Shown here piece by piece: positions 1 through 8,437 of a DNA stretch of 43,365 nucleotides. Source of the stretch: Candidatus Peregrinibacteria bacterium CG10_big_fil_rev_8_21_14_0_10_49_10 (lineage in GTDB: Bacteria > Patescibacteriota > Gracilibacteria > Peribacterales > Peribacteraceae); assembly GCA_002772545.1 (NCBI GenBank), contig PFDR01000056.1, forward strand, positions 1 through 43,365, given 5' to 3'. Position 1 is the stretch's first letter. Every line of letters begins with the position of its first letter. Position numbers and translations under genes: made by a program. The notes under the pieces were generated by a model. That model had not been told where the DNA came from. It ran no database searches and saw only the letters and a program-made list of their open reading frames with translations.

Positions 1-679
1 CATCGAGATTTCCGATCTTTTCCACGGCATCCTGCGCAGTGCGAATGTCCCCGTTGCCCAGTACCGGAACAGAGACATGCTTCTTCAATTCGTAAATGGG
101 CTCCCAGTCAGCCTTCCCTCCAAATTTTCCCTCGTATGTCCTCCCATGAATTGCCAGCGCATCGGCACCGGCATCTATGAGTCCTGTGCAAAACGGTATG
201 AGAGAATCGGTGCAGTCCCAACCCAGACGTGTTTTTACACTGACGGGAATAGAGACTGCCTTTTTGGTTGCCTCCACCAGACGCTTGGCAAGATCCGCAT
301 TCTTAATGAGAGCGGACCCATGGCAGGAAGACACCACTTTTGCAGCCGGGCACCCCATGTTGATATCTATACCGTCTGCACCCAGTTCCTCTATAACCTT
401 AGCGGCAGAGAGGAAATGCTCAGGATCTTTGCCGAACACCTGTACAACGAACGGATGCTCACGTCGCGCATCAAAATGGAGCATGCGCATTGTTTTGGAG
501 GCACCGTAGTGGATGGCATCGGTACTCAGGAACTCTGTGTACACAACGGTCTCGGGGGCCAGAAGTTTTATAAACTGCCTGTAGGAAGCATCCGTCACAC
601 CGGCCATAGGGGCAAGCGCGACAATAGGCCGGGGCGTGGAACTCCAGGAAAAAGGCATAGGAACAGAAATCTGAGACAT
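1..679 (-). CDS. dus: tRNA-dihydrouridine synthase, 3' end cut by window edge
   Basis: FMN-dependent enzyme family that reduces uridine to dihydrouridine in the tRNA D-loop. About 226 N-terminal residues are visible; the C-terminus lies beyond base 1. Seen: the FMN-barrel start motif APMAGVTD near residue 23, the INMGCPAAKV block whose Cys is the catalytic residue in this family, an IHGRT motif, and GNGDI close to the window edge. I place the start at the ATG whose first base is 679, because the barrel motif follows about 22 residues later, as in relatives. Which Dus subfamily it belongs to cannot be decided from this part. It is divergent from the pilin-like gene at 765. Confidence 0.93.
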   Translation of the reverse strand, partial: MSQISVPMPFSWSSTPRPIVALAPMAGVTDASYRQFIKLLAPETVVYTEFLSTDAIHYGASKTMRMLHFDARREHPFVVQVFGKDPEHFLSAAKVIEELGADGIDINMGCPAAKVVSSCHGSALIKNADLAKRLVEATKKAVSIPVSVKTRLGWDCTDSLIPFCTGLIDAGADALAIHGRTYEGKFGGKADWEPIYELKKHVSVPVLGNGDIRTAQDAVEKIGNLD

Positions 680-764
680 CAGACCACACTTTACAGAGAA
701 ATGCGAGCCAAAAGAGCTCTCTATGGATGCGCAAAAGGGGTGTTTTCACGCACAATACGAGCAC

Positions 765-1145
765 ATGTTTCGCAAGGTTTCTTCTACGGCATCTGCACTG
801 TTCGCAACAGTACTCCTTATACCGACAGCCTTGGCACAAAATTCGCTCATAACAAGTGGAATTAGCGGATGCGATTTTGGAACAGGCAAGATCACCAAGG
901 AATGTGCCCCTGCCTTTCTTGCACATGTTCTTCAGTTTATGTTTGCCATTACAGGTGCGTACTTTGTGATCATGATTGTCATTGGTGGCTACCAGATCGC
1001 CATTGCAAAAGCAGTGGGAAGAGACAGGAGCGAAGGCTTTACCAGAATTCGCGTTGCCATCGGAGGCTTTATTCTCTGTGCATTCTCCTGGGCCATTATT
1101 GATTTTATTATCGCAGCCCTTACTGGAGGAGGCGGACTTTCTTAA
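765..1145 (+). CDS. VirB2/TrbC-like pilin subunit (small membrane protein)
   Basis: A 126-residue protein with an N-terminal signal peptide ending near ALAQ and two hydrophobic segments (roughly 55-80 and 95-120) separated by a short charged loop (GRDRSEGFTR). This is the layout of VirB2/TrbC type IV secretion pilins. Cysteines flank the first segment. An in-frame ATG at 723 would add 14 non-hydrophobic residues before the signal peptide, so I prefer 765. PrgI and TraC-like genes lie about 4.4 kb downstream, so the protein may belong to the same secretion or pilus apparatus. The family call rests on topology and context rather than a diagnostic motif. Confidence 0.65.
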   Translation: MFRKVSSTASALFATVLLIPTALAQNSLITSGISGCDFGTGKITKECAPAFLAHVLQFMFAITGAYFVIMIVIGGYQIAIAKAVGRDRSEGFTRIRVAIGGFILCAFSWAIIDFIIAALTGGGGLS

Positions 1146-1160
1146 ACAACATCCTGTTCT

Positions 1161-2414
1161 ATGGCTGATCCCCAAAAAAAGCACAGCGCATCGTTTACAT
1201 CTCTTCGTATTATCGGAAAAAAGGCGCAGAGCCTTTTAAAGGGGGCACGCAGCAGGGCAACAGAGAAACCTGTTCCTACCACTGCAAAACTACCCAAGCG
1301 CGAACTTGATGAAATGGTAGTCCATCTCTCTGCTAAAAGTATTGCCAAAGGAGCCTTTCTTATACTGGCCATCATCATTGGTGTGTGGCTTGTCATTCAG
1401 ATTCAGGACAAAATTATTATTCTGCTCCTCGCCCTGTTCGTTGCGGCAGTCATAGATCCGGGTGTAGAGGCCCTGGAGCGCATTGGACTCCCCAGGAGTA
1501 TTGCTGTGCTCATTCAATACTTTGCCGCACTTTTCCTGTTTCTCTTCCTTGTTGTCTCCCTCATTCCAATTATTGCCACACAAATCCAGGATATTGCCCA
1601 GCTGATGAGTATCAAAATCAACACCTTTCTTACAAAACCCGAAATTTCACTTCCTCTCGTCTCCGAGACAGTGAATCAGCAACTCACCGTCCTGCTGCAA
1701 TCCACCTTCCAGGATCTTTCCATTATTAAATTTACAGACGCTCTGCAGCAATTGGGGCAAAACCTCTCTTCCGCTGCACAGCAGTCCGTAGCGTTTGCGG
1801 TACGTCTGGCAGGCTCAGTAGTGAACTTTTTTGTGACGATGATCGTAGTCTTGGTGCTCGCCTTCTTCATGCAGCTCGAAAAGGAGAAAATTTCCAGCTG
1901 GTTCTTAAGTTTCTTCCCGCAGCGCTACCGGATGTACGTGACAGCAAAATCCGAAGCCATGCACAGGAAGATCACCCAGTGGGCACGCGGCCAGTTGGTG
2001 CTCTGCTTCGCCATCTTCCTCCTGGTCCTTACTGCTCTGCTCATCCTGCGTATGCCCTACGCCCTTACTCTCGCAGTGCTCGCTGGCTTCTGTGAGTTTA
2101 TTCCCGCAGTCGGCCCTATTTTTGCAGCTGTTCCCAGCATTCTCATTGCCTTTACACAAGGAGGATTGATATGGGGTCTCATTATTACCGGCATCTACTA
2201 CGTTATACAGTGGTGCGAAAACAACCTTCTTGTCCCACTCATTATGAAGAGAGCAGTGGGCCTTTCTCCCATTGCCATACTCTCAGCCATGATGATCGGT
2301 ATCAGCTTCCCGAACATCCTGCACCCTATTCTCGGCGTGATGCTTGCCATTCCCACCACCACCATTATTACCATCTTCCTGGAAGACTGGCGGGTGCATG
2401 AAATGGAGAAGTGA
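1161..2414 (+). CDS. AI-2E family transporter (PerM/YdiK-like permease)
   Basis: A 417-residue integral membrane protein. A charged N-terminus of about 70 residues is followed by paired hydrophobic helices, a long central amphipathic stretch, and a C-terminal helix cluster. The cluster carries the family signature around GFCEFIPAVGPIFAAVPS (residues ~310-330), and the protein ends in a short basic/acidic tail. AI-2E permeases export small molecules or, in some members, work as ion antiporters; the substrate cannot be read from sequence. It begins 15 nt after the pilin gene and may be cotranscribed with it. A 15-bp inverted repeat follows it. Confidence 0.88.
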   Translation: MADPQKKHSASFTSLRIIGKKAQSLLKGARSRATEKPVPTTAKLPKRELDEMVVHLSAKSIAKGAFLILAIIIGVWLVIQIQDKIIILLLALFVAAVIDPGVEALERIGLPRSIAVLIQYFAALFLFLFLVVSLIPIIATQIQDIAQLMSIKINTFLTKPEISLPLVSETVNQQLTVLLQSTFQDLSIIKFTDALQQLGQNLSSAAQQSVAFAVRLAGSVVNFFVTMIVVLVLAFFMQLEKEKISSWFLSFFPQRYRMYVTAKSEAMHRKITQWARGQLVLCFAIFLLVLTALLILRMPYALTLAVLAGFCEFIPAVGPIFAAVPSILIAFTQGGLIWGLIITGIYYVIQWCENNLLVPLIMKRAVGLSPIAILSAMMIGISFPNILHPILGVMLAIPTTTIITIFLEDWRVHEMEK

Positions 2415-2445
2415 TAGCTTTCCAGAAAGATGTACACGGATAGTC

Positions 2446-2498
2446 ATGAGTCGCAAGTCACGAGTCTCTAGTCGCCTAGGTTTTGACTTGCGACTCAT
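2446..2498. repeat. 15-bp perfect inverted repeat after the permease gene
   Basis: Arms ATGAGTCGCAAGTCA (2446-2460) and TGACTTGCGACTCAT (2484-2498) are exact reverse complements around a 23-nt loop rich in GAGTC/TAGTC words. No T-tract follows, so it is not a classical intrinsic terminator, though it could still end transcription or protect a 3' end. Confidence 0.7.
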
Positions 2499-2576
2499 AT
2501 CCCCTCCAAATGGGCAAAAAAGTTAAGAATTCTATACAAATAGTGCAATCCTCCATGATTTTTAGAGTTCTGTCAC

Positions 2577-2605
2577 TCCACAGAAAAAGAGGAGCATGAT
2601 ATAGT
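2577..2605 (+). promoter_or_regulatory. clpC promoter with extended -10
   Basis: TCCACA (2577-2582, 4 of 6 to TTGACA), a 17-nt spacer, and TATAGT (2600-2605) preceded by TG at 2597-2598, giving an extended -10. The predicted transcription start near 2612 lies just upstream of the CIRCE operator and 58 nt before the clpC ATG. Confidence 0.6.
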
Positions 2606-2625
2606 ACTTTGATCTGATCGACGGA

Positions 2626-2652
2626 TCAGCACTCCCTATGGTAGAGTGCCAA
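2626..2652. promoter_or_regulatory. CIRCE element (HrcA operator) of clpC
   Basis: TCAGCACTC, nine bases, then GAGTGCCAA. This matches the CIRCE consensus TTAGCACTC-N9-GAGTGCTAA at 16 of 18 arm positions with the exact spacer length. Its place between the predicted transcription start and the clpC ATG is the usual one for HrcA repression, so clpC is probably a heat-shock gene under HrcA. hrcA is not in this window. Confidence 0.88.
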
Positions 2653-2669
2653 TTGTTCCCCTCTCCCTC

Positions 2670-5282
2670 ATGCATCCCTTCGACCGCTTTACACCGAATG
2701 CAAAACTTGCACTGCAAATAGCAGAGCAGGAAGCAAAGAACATGAAGAGTACATACATTGGAACGGAACATCTCCTTCTGGGTCTGCTGAGCATACCCAA
2801 GTCTCTGGGCTTCTCCATTTTTACGGGAGCCGGAGTCACACTGGAGAATGTGCGCATTTTGCTCAAGGCAATGAAGTCGCAGGATGTGGAAGGCAAGCAC
2901 GTGAAGCATGGACTCTCCACCTATCTCCACAATGTCATTGAGCAGAGCGTCATCACCGCTCACAAATTCCGTCATGCGAATGTGGGTACAGAGCACCTGC
3001 TCCATGCACTGGTCTCTACCGAAAAGAATGCAGCCACTATGCTCCTGGAGCAAATGCAGGTGGATCCGGAAGATCTGAAATCACACGTGGAAGAAATGTT
3101 TGGACAAATCAGTCAGTTCAAACAGCAAAGTAAAGATATGGAACAATCACTGGAATCGTTCTTTCAGGGGCTCCAGGGTGCCATAGTAGGTATGCAGAGC
3201 AGCGGAAACCCCCTCATGGAACCCGATGAGCTCAAGCGCCGCAAAGCAGATGGCAAAAGCAAGACACCGGTGCTCGACTACTTTACAGATGATCTCATTG
3301 TAAAAGCGAAGGAAGGAAAGACTGATCCTATTATAGGACGCGACAAGGAAATTGAGCGCATGATCCACATTCTCAACCGGAAGACAAAGAACAACCCCGT
3401 TCTCGTTGGGGAACCGGGAGTGGGAAAGACCGCACTGGTGGAAGGACTTGCACAACGTATTGCAGCGGGCACTGTTCCCTCCAGCCTCAGACATAAACGT
3501 GTACTCATTCTCAATATGGGTTCCCTTGTTGCGGGCACAAAATACCGTGGCGAATTCGAACAGCGTTTCGATGACATCATTAAGGAAGCAGTACAGTGCG
3601 AAAACCAGATTATCCTCTTTATAGATGAAATGCACACAGTTGTGGGGGCAGGTTCCGCCGAAGGATCACTGGATGCAGCCAATATTCTTAAACCCGCACT
3701 CAGCCGTGGAGCGCTGCAGGTCATCGGCGCAACGACAACCGATGAGTTTAAAACCATTGAAAAAGACCGGGCTTTAGAACGTCGTTTCCAGTCCGTATTC
3801 ATAGATGAGCCAACGACCGAAGACGCCATACAAATCCTCAGAGGAATCAAGGAAGGATTTGAGGAATTCCACGGTCTGGCCATTACGGATGGTGCACTTG
3901 AAACAGCGGTGCTCTTGAGCAAGCGCTACATTACGGACCGTTTTCTGCCGGACAAAGCGATAGATGTCTTGGACGAAACAGCAGCCGGCAAGAGCCTGCA
4001 GCAATCCGAACAGCCACCTGAAATAAAGAAAATAGAAGAGAAGCTTGAAAAACTCATTGAAAAGCAACAGGAAGCAGTAAAAGAACAGAAATACCACGTT
4101 GCTCTCAAGCTTAAACAGGAACAGCAGGAGATGCAGGAGAAACTTGATTTCCTCCGTTCCACACAGGATGGTGACCGACGTACTCCTCTGCAAATTACCG
4201 AAGACGACATAGCACATACCATAGGACACATGACGGGTATTCCGGTAACAAAGCTCCTCAAGACCGAAAAGAAGCGTCTGCAGAACCTGGAAGTAGTGCT
4301 CCGCAAAAGAGTCGTGGGGCAGGATGAAGCCATTCGGAAAGTCTCGCGAGCCATCCGGCGTTCACGCGTTGGCATTAGCGACCAGCGCCGCCCCATAGGA
4401 TCGTTCCTCTTCCTTGGTCCTACGGGCGTGGGAAAGACCGAACTGGTACGTACCATTGCAGCAGAGGTCTTTAACCGGGAAGACGCACTTATTAAAATTG
4501 ATATGTCTGAGTTCATGGAACGCCACAATGTTTCGCGACTCATAGGAGCAACAGCAGGGTACGTTGGGTATGAAGACGGCGGACAACTCACAGAAGCCGT
4601 ACGGAGGAAGCCCTACTCGGTGGTACTGTTCGATGAAGTGGAAAAAGCCCATCCCGAGTTCTTTAACATTCTCCTCCAGATTCTGGAAGATGGAGTGCTC
4701 ACCGACGGCCACGGCAAACAGGTTGACTTCACAAACACAATCATCGTTATGACAAGTAACATCGGAGCCGACAAGCTCACGAAACAGGCTGCAAAAATCG
4801 GTTTCCAGATGGAAGACGAGTCTGGCAAGGAAGACCGCGATTACGAAGAGAAGTGTGAGGAGGTCATACAGGAACTGAAAGAGAACCTCCGTCCGGAATT
4901 CCTCAACCGCATAGATCACACCATTGTTTTCAACGCACTGCACCAGGAACACATTCGGAAAATTGTGAAGATCCATCTAAACACGTTCGCTGAACGGCTG
5001 AAGGACCAGGGGTACAAGCTGGAAACCGATCAGAATGTGATCAACTTCCTGGCGCAGGAAGGGTTTGACCCGGAATACGGTGCACGACCTGTCCGACGGG
5101 TCATACAGGAGCGCATCGAAGATGAAATTGCAGAGCATCTGCTGAAGGAAATCTTTCAGCCGGGTGACACCATTCGTATTGTGAAGAAAGGCAAAGACAA
5201 GCTGGAACTTCTGAGGGGAGAAGCAAAGAAAGTAGAAGCCAAGCAGCCCGAGGAAAAGGCAGTCTCTGCCCCGAACGCCTAA
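2670..5282 (+). CDS. clpC: ATP-dependent Clp protease ATP-binding subunit ClpC
   Basis: An 870-residue Hsp100 unfoldase. Seen: two Clp-N repeats (first ~150 residues), AAA domain 1 with Walker A GEPGVGKT (~247-254), a short coiled M-region (~420-470), AAA domain 2 with GPTGVGKT (~582-589), and a C-terminal D2-small domain. The short M-region favours ClpC over ClpB. An IGF tripeptide in AKIGFQ resembles the loop that docks ClpA/C/X onto ClpP, so it probably feeds substrates to ClpP (not in the window). An in-frame GTG at 2646 lies inside the CIRCE operator, so the ATG at 2670 (MHPFDRFT) is the better start. The C-terminal ~15 residues are low complexity (Lys/Glu/Ala). Confidence 0.95.
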   Translation: MHPFDRFTPNAKLALQIAEQEAKNMKSTYIGTEHLLLGLLSIPKSLGFSIFTGAGVTLENVRILLKAMKSQDVEGKHVKHGLSTYLHNVIEQSVITAHKFRHANVGTEHLLHALVSTEKNAATMLLEQMQVDPEDLKSHVEEMFGQISQFKQQSKDMEQSLESFFQGLQGAIVGMQSSGNPLMEPDELKRRKADGKSKTPVLDYFTDDLIVKAKEGKTDPIIGRDKEIERMIHILNRKTKNNPVLVGEPGVGKTALVEGLAQRIAAGTVPSSLRHKRVLILNMGSLVAGTKYRGEFEQRFDDIIKEAVQCENQIILFIDEMHTVVGAGSAEGSLDAANILKPALSRGALQVIGATTTDEFKTIEKDRALERRFQSVFIDEPTTEDAIQILRGIKEGFEEFHGLAITDGALETAVLLSKRYITDRFLPDKAIDVLDETAAGKSLQQSEQPPEIKKIEEKLEKLIEKQQEAVKEQKYHVALKLKQEQQEMQEKLDFLRSTQDGDRRTPLQITEDDIAHTIGHMTGIPVTKLLKTEKKRLQNLEVVLRKRVVGQDEAIRKVSRAIRRSRVGISDQRRPIGSFLFLGPTGVGKTELVRTIAAEVFNREDALIKIDMSEFMERHNVSRLIGATAGYVGYEDGGQLTEAVRRKPYSVVLFDEVEKAHPEFFNILLQILEDGVLTDGHGKQVDFTNTIIVMTSNIGADKLTKQAAKIGFQMEDESGKEDRDYEEKCEEVIQELKENLRPEFLNRIDHTIVFNALHQEHIRKIVKIHLNTFAERLKDQGYKLETDQNVINFLAQEGFDPEYGARPVRRVIQERIEDEIAEHLLKEIFQPGDTIRIVKKGKDKLELLRGEAKKVEAKQPEEKAVSAPNA

Positions 5283-5437
5283 GACGCCTTCGCGATGAAA
5301 AAATTACGAATGCTGTGGTTATCAAGGATGTATAGTAGCGGCGATCTCGCTACGGCGCACGAGAAGATGCCTTTATTGGTTTTCATGATTAATAACCTTT
5401 TCGTCGCAACTTGGTGTAAGAGGAAAAATGTACAATG

Positions 5438-5466
5438 AGGAATCGTTCAGCTGAACGATTCCTTTT
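5438..5466 (+). terminator. Intrinsic terminator after clpC
   Basis: AGGAATCGTTCAG and CTGAACGATTCCT form an uninterrupted 26-nt palindrome followed by TTT. It ends the clpC transcript and separates it from the PrgI promoter. The stretch 5283-5437 otherwise holds only weak hairpins, such as GTAGCG/CGCTAC near 5335-5355, and no gene I can support. Confidence 0.85.
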
Positions 5467-5512
5467 GTGCGTCACCTTGCCCGTTTTGGAGCTCCTAGAG
5501 GCCCGAAGGATC

Positions 5513-5541
5513 TTGGAAGAAATGCCAATCTATGGTACAAT
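5513..5541 (+). promoter_or_regulatory. Promoter of the PrgI/TraC-like pair
   Basis: TTGGAA (5513-5518), a 17-nt spacer, then TACAAT (5536-5541), lying between the terminator and the PrgI start. The predicted start near 5548 leaves a leader of about 13 nt. Confidence 0.65.
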
Positions 5542-5560
5542 AAGAGGATTTCCCGTACAT

Positions 5561-6085
5561 ATGGCTATCGAACCCGTCAAAATACCGCAGAACGTCGACG
5601 TAGAGGACCATATTATAGGTCCTGTCACACTGAGACAGCTCTTCCTCACTCTGGGTGGCGGAGGAGTGAGTTACGCCATATTTGCAATAATGAAAAAGGC
5701 AGGTGCACTGAATATTGTGACCGGGATTCTGGCATGGACTCCGCTCATTCTTACCGTTGCATTCGCTTTTATCAAAATAAACGGCATCAGTCTGTTTCAT
5801 TTTACCATTTTACTCGCTGAGAAATCTCAAATGCCACCCGTGCGCTACTGGCAGGTTCGGCAGGGTGTGCACATTCGCCCAAAGGGTATAGTGCCGAAAA
5901 AAGCAAAAGAACCTGATGCCAAGACCAGTTCACAGGAACAATTCAACGAAATATCCCAGCTGAGCAACGTACTGGATTCCGGGCCTATTCTGAGTGAAGA
6001 GAAATCTTCCACTGCAAAACCCGAACAGGCTGCCTTGGCAACCGCAGCACACACTTCCACTCCCCCCGAGACTCATGGCCAGTAA
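5561..6085 (+). CDS. PrgI family protein (type IV secretion-associated)
   Basis: A 174-residue membrane protein. The N-terminus MAIEPVKIPQNVDVEDHI is followed by GPVTLRQL and two adjacent hydrophobic helices (~30-75), then a soluble segment and a polar, Ala/Ser/Glu-rich C-terminal tail. This matches PrgI proteins, which sit beside VirB4/TraC in Gram-positive and CPR secretion loci. The open frame extends back to 5435, but that would run through the terminator hairpin and the promoter, so I take the ATG at 5561. It overlaps the TraC-like gene by 11 nt, suggesting translational coupling. Confidence 0.82.
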   Translation: MAIEPVKIPQNVDVEDHIIGPVTLRQLFLTLGGGGVSYAIFAIMKKAGALNIVTGILAWTPLILTVAFAFIKINGISLFHFTILLAEKSQMPPVRYWQVRQGVHIRPKGIVPKKAKEPDAKTSSQEQFNEISQLSNVLDSGPILSEEKSSTAKPEQAALATAAHTSTPPETHGQ

Positions 6086-6809
6086 ATCCAAGAAGACTGA
6101 CGGCAGCGATAAGAAAGTACCGGACACCGTGCGGAAAAAGAAAACAAATCCCAAAGCGGCAACGCAGCGGTTCCTTCCTATAGCAGAAATTCGCAACGAC
6201 ACGGTTGTTCTAAAAAGCGGCGGCCTGCGTGCAGTACTTGCTATAGAAGCCCTCAACTTCAATCTGAAAAGTGAAGTGGAACAGCAGGGAATTATTTCCG
6301 GATATCAGTCGTTTATCAACACACTCGATTTTCCCCTGCAAATCTGCATCAAATCCCGCAAGGTAAACATAGACCCTTACATCAACAATATGCGGGAGAT
6401 CGCAAAAAAGCAGGAGAATGAACTCCTGCGAAAGCAGACGGTGGCCTACACCAAGTTTATAGAAAGAATTATTGATGTCGCAGACATCATGGCCAAGAGC
6501 TTCTATGTAGTGGTCCCTCTCGATGACACACAGACAAAAAAGGCATCCTTCTCTTCTCTGTTCAAATTTTTGGGAATGGATGACAGCGAATCAAAGGCGG
6601 TGCAACGCTACCGGAACTTTATGGCAAAGCATGAAAAACTCAAGGATCGCCTGAACCTTGTGGAATCCGGCTTGAATAACATTGGCCTCATTACCCGCCG
6701 CTACACCACAAGTCAGCTCATAGAGCTCTACTACCAGTGCTACAACCCGCGAACAAGCCAGGAACAGAAACTGGGAGATGACCTGAACACCGCACCTATG
6801 GTGCTCTGA
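6075..6809 (+). CDS. TraC-like type IV secretion protein (N-terminal VirB4-type domain only)
   Basis: A 244-residue soluble protein. After a Lys/Ser-rich N-terminus, the block TQRFLPIAEIRNDTVVLKSG and the following alpha/beta region resemble the TraC-like domain that precedes the ATPase in VirB4 or stands as a separate gene in CPR genomes. There is no Walker A motif, so this is not the motor. It starts inside the end of the PrgI gene and ends 127 nt before rpsA; no VirB4 ATPase follows. An upstream in-frame ATG at 5994 lies deep in the PrgI gene and is unlikely. Confidence 0.72.
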   Translation: MASKSKKTDGSDKKVPDTVRKKKTNPKAATQRFLPIAEIRNDTVVLKSGGLRAVLAIEALNFNLKSEVEQQGIISGYQSFINTLDFPLQICIKSRKVNIDPYINNMREIAKKQENELLRKQTVAYTKFIERIIDVADIMAKSFYVVVPLDDTQTKKASFSSLFKFLGMDDSESKAVQRYRNFMAKHEKLKDRLNLVESGLNNIGLITRRYTTSQLIELYYQCYNPRTSQEQKLGDDLNTAPMVL

Positions 6810-6936
6810 TTGTAGACACTTTTCTTGACAGAATGGCACGGATTTTGAGAAAGTAGCCCCGACGTAAGCAATTGCTCGTGCAGGGATTGTTTACATCCCG
6901 CATTTTACTTCCTCCCTCTTGCACCTCTCTTTTTGT

Positions 6937-8361
6937 ATGGCGCCCACACAAACGAAATCTTCCTTGATGGAAGACCTCCTGAAAAGTGCCCCCCCCGTCA
7001 CACGTATTCACCCGGGTGAACTTGTGGAAGGAACGGTCGTCTTTCGCGGGAAGAATAAACTCCTCCTGGATATCGACGGAACAATCACCGGTATTATTTC
7101 CGGCAGAGAATTGCGTGACTCGTTTAATACATTCAAAGACCTTGGTATTGGAACCAAAGTTTCCGCAATGGTACTGGAAGAAGAGAATGACGAAGGCATG
7201 TATGTGCTCAGCCTCCGCATGGCAAGCCAGCAGAAGGCGTGGGAGCACTTCCATGAGATGATTGAAAACAGCAACACCATGAGCTTTGTAGCACAGGAGG
7301 CAAACCGAGGAGGTCTGCTTGCAAACATCGACGGCATCCGCACTTTCCTCCCTGTGAGCCAACTCGCTCCCATGCACTACCCACGTGTCAATAACGCAGA
7401 CGCGGGAGAAATTATTCAGCGACTGCAGAAGTATATAGGGCACAACTTCACGGTAAAGATCATTACTATGGATGAAGAAGCAGGAAAAATTGTGGTTTCC
7501 GAACGTGAAGCCATGGCCGAAGAGCGTTCCAAGTCACTCGAGTCACTGACTGTGGGCGAAGTAAAGGAAGGAATTGTAACGGGCGTCGTAAAGTTTGGAC
7601 TCTTCGTTGCCTTTGAAGGATTGGAAGGGCTTGTACACATCTCCGAGATCGCATGGGGCCATGTAAAGAACCCCTCGGAACATGCCGAAGTGGGAGATAA
7701 AGTAAAAGTGAAGATTATCGGCATAGAGAGTGACAAGCTCTCCCTGAGTATCAAGCAACTCACACGGGATCCGTGGGAAGAGATAGCCGAGCGCTACCCG
7801 GTTGGTAAAAAGGTACAGGGAACCGTTGTACGTTTTGCAGACTACGGAGCCTTCCTGAAACTTGAAAAAGATATCAACGGCCTTGTGCATCTTACGGAAC
7901 TCGCTCATCACAAGATAACTGACCCGTCTGAAGTGCTCAAAATTGGTGAGAAAGTCGACGCACAGGTGATCAATATTGATATTGACGAGCGCCGCATAGG
8001 CCTTTCCATTAAGGCACTCAAGCCCATAGATAAAGAAACGCTCGCACGTATCAAAAAGGAAAAGGCGGAGGAGGAAGCCAGGAAGGCCGAAGAGGAAGCA
8101 AGGGAAGAGACGAAGAAAGAAAAGACAAAGTCTTCTGAAAAGGCAGAAGAAGCAGAAGAGAAAGAGGAAAAGAAAGAGAAATCTGCTGAAGAGTCCGCAG
8201 ATAAGAAAGAGTCTCACGGAAAGGGTGGTGCATTTGTTGCTTCCAAGACCGGTAAAAAATACTACGCCGCAGACAGTGCACAGGGCATGAAGATCAAAGA
8301 AGAGAATCGTGTGTACTTTGCGAATGGAAAAGACGCAGAGAAAGCCGGGTACTCCGCGTAG
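6937..8361 (+). CDS. rpsA: 30S ribosomal protein S1 with charged linker and short C-terminal module
   Basis: A 474-residue RNA-binding protein with four S1 (OB-fold) repeats. Repeat 1 begins at GELVEGTVVFRGKN, repeat 2 is degenerate, repeat 3 has the typical GIVTGVVKFGLFVAFEGLEG, and repeat 4 is GTVVRFADYGAFLKLE. An approximately 60-residue Lys/Glu/Ala coiled linker follows. The end holds a small module (ASKTGKKYYAADS, then KEENRVYF and EKAGY) resembling a tail seen on CPR surface proteins but without its usual cysteine. S1 helps 30S subunits bind mRNA, which is notable where Shine-Dalgarno sites are rare. The TTG at 6919 is possible, but the ATG at 6937 gives a normal start. Confidence 0.9.
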   Translation: MAPTQTKSSLMEDLLKSAPPVTRIHPGELVEGTVVFRGKNKLLLDIDGTITGIISGRELRDSFNTFKDLGIGTKVSAMVLEEENDEGMYVLSLRMASQQKAWEHFHEMIENSNTMSFVAQEANRGGLLANIDGIRTFLPVSQLAPMHYPRVNNADAGEIIQRLQKYIGHNFTVKIITMDEEAGKIVVSEREAMAEERSKSLESLTVGEVKEGIVTGVVKFGLFVAFEGLEGLVHISEIAWGHVKNPSEHAEVGDKVKVKIIGIESDKLSLSIKQLTRDPWEEIAERYPVGKKVQGTVVRFADYGAFLKLEKDINGLVHLTELAHHKITDPSEVLKIGEKVDAQVINIDIDERRIGLSIKALKPIDKETLARIKKEKAEEEARKAEEEAREETKKEKTKSSEKAEEAEEKEEKKEKSAEESADKKESHGKGGAFVASKTGKKYYAADSAQGMKIKEENRVYFANGKDAEKAGYSA

Positions 8362-8437
8362 GATTCTATAACAGTGAACAGGTAGTTACTGCACTGAAAG
8401 AGAAAGCTCTTGCCACATTCTAGTTTCTCATTTCTAG

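Noticed and set aside
471-1184. A 237-codon minus-strand open frame rich in Cys, opposite the pilin and part of dus
   Set aside because: It is antisense to two better-supported genes, has an improbable amino-acid composition (many Cys and His without spacing) and no start context.
5435-5560. Upstream extension of the PrgI frame
   Set aside because: It contains the clpC terminator and the PrgI promoter, and the extra residues have no PrgI likeness.
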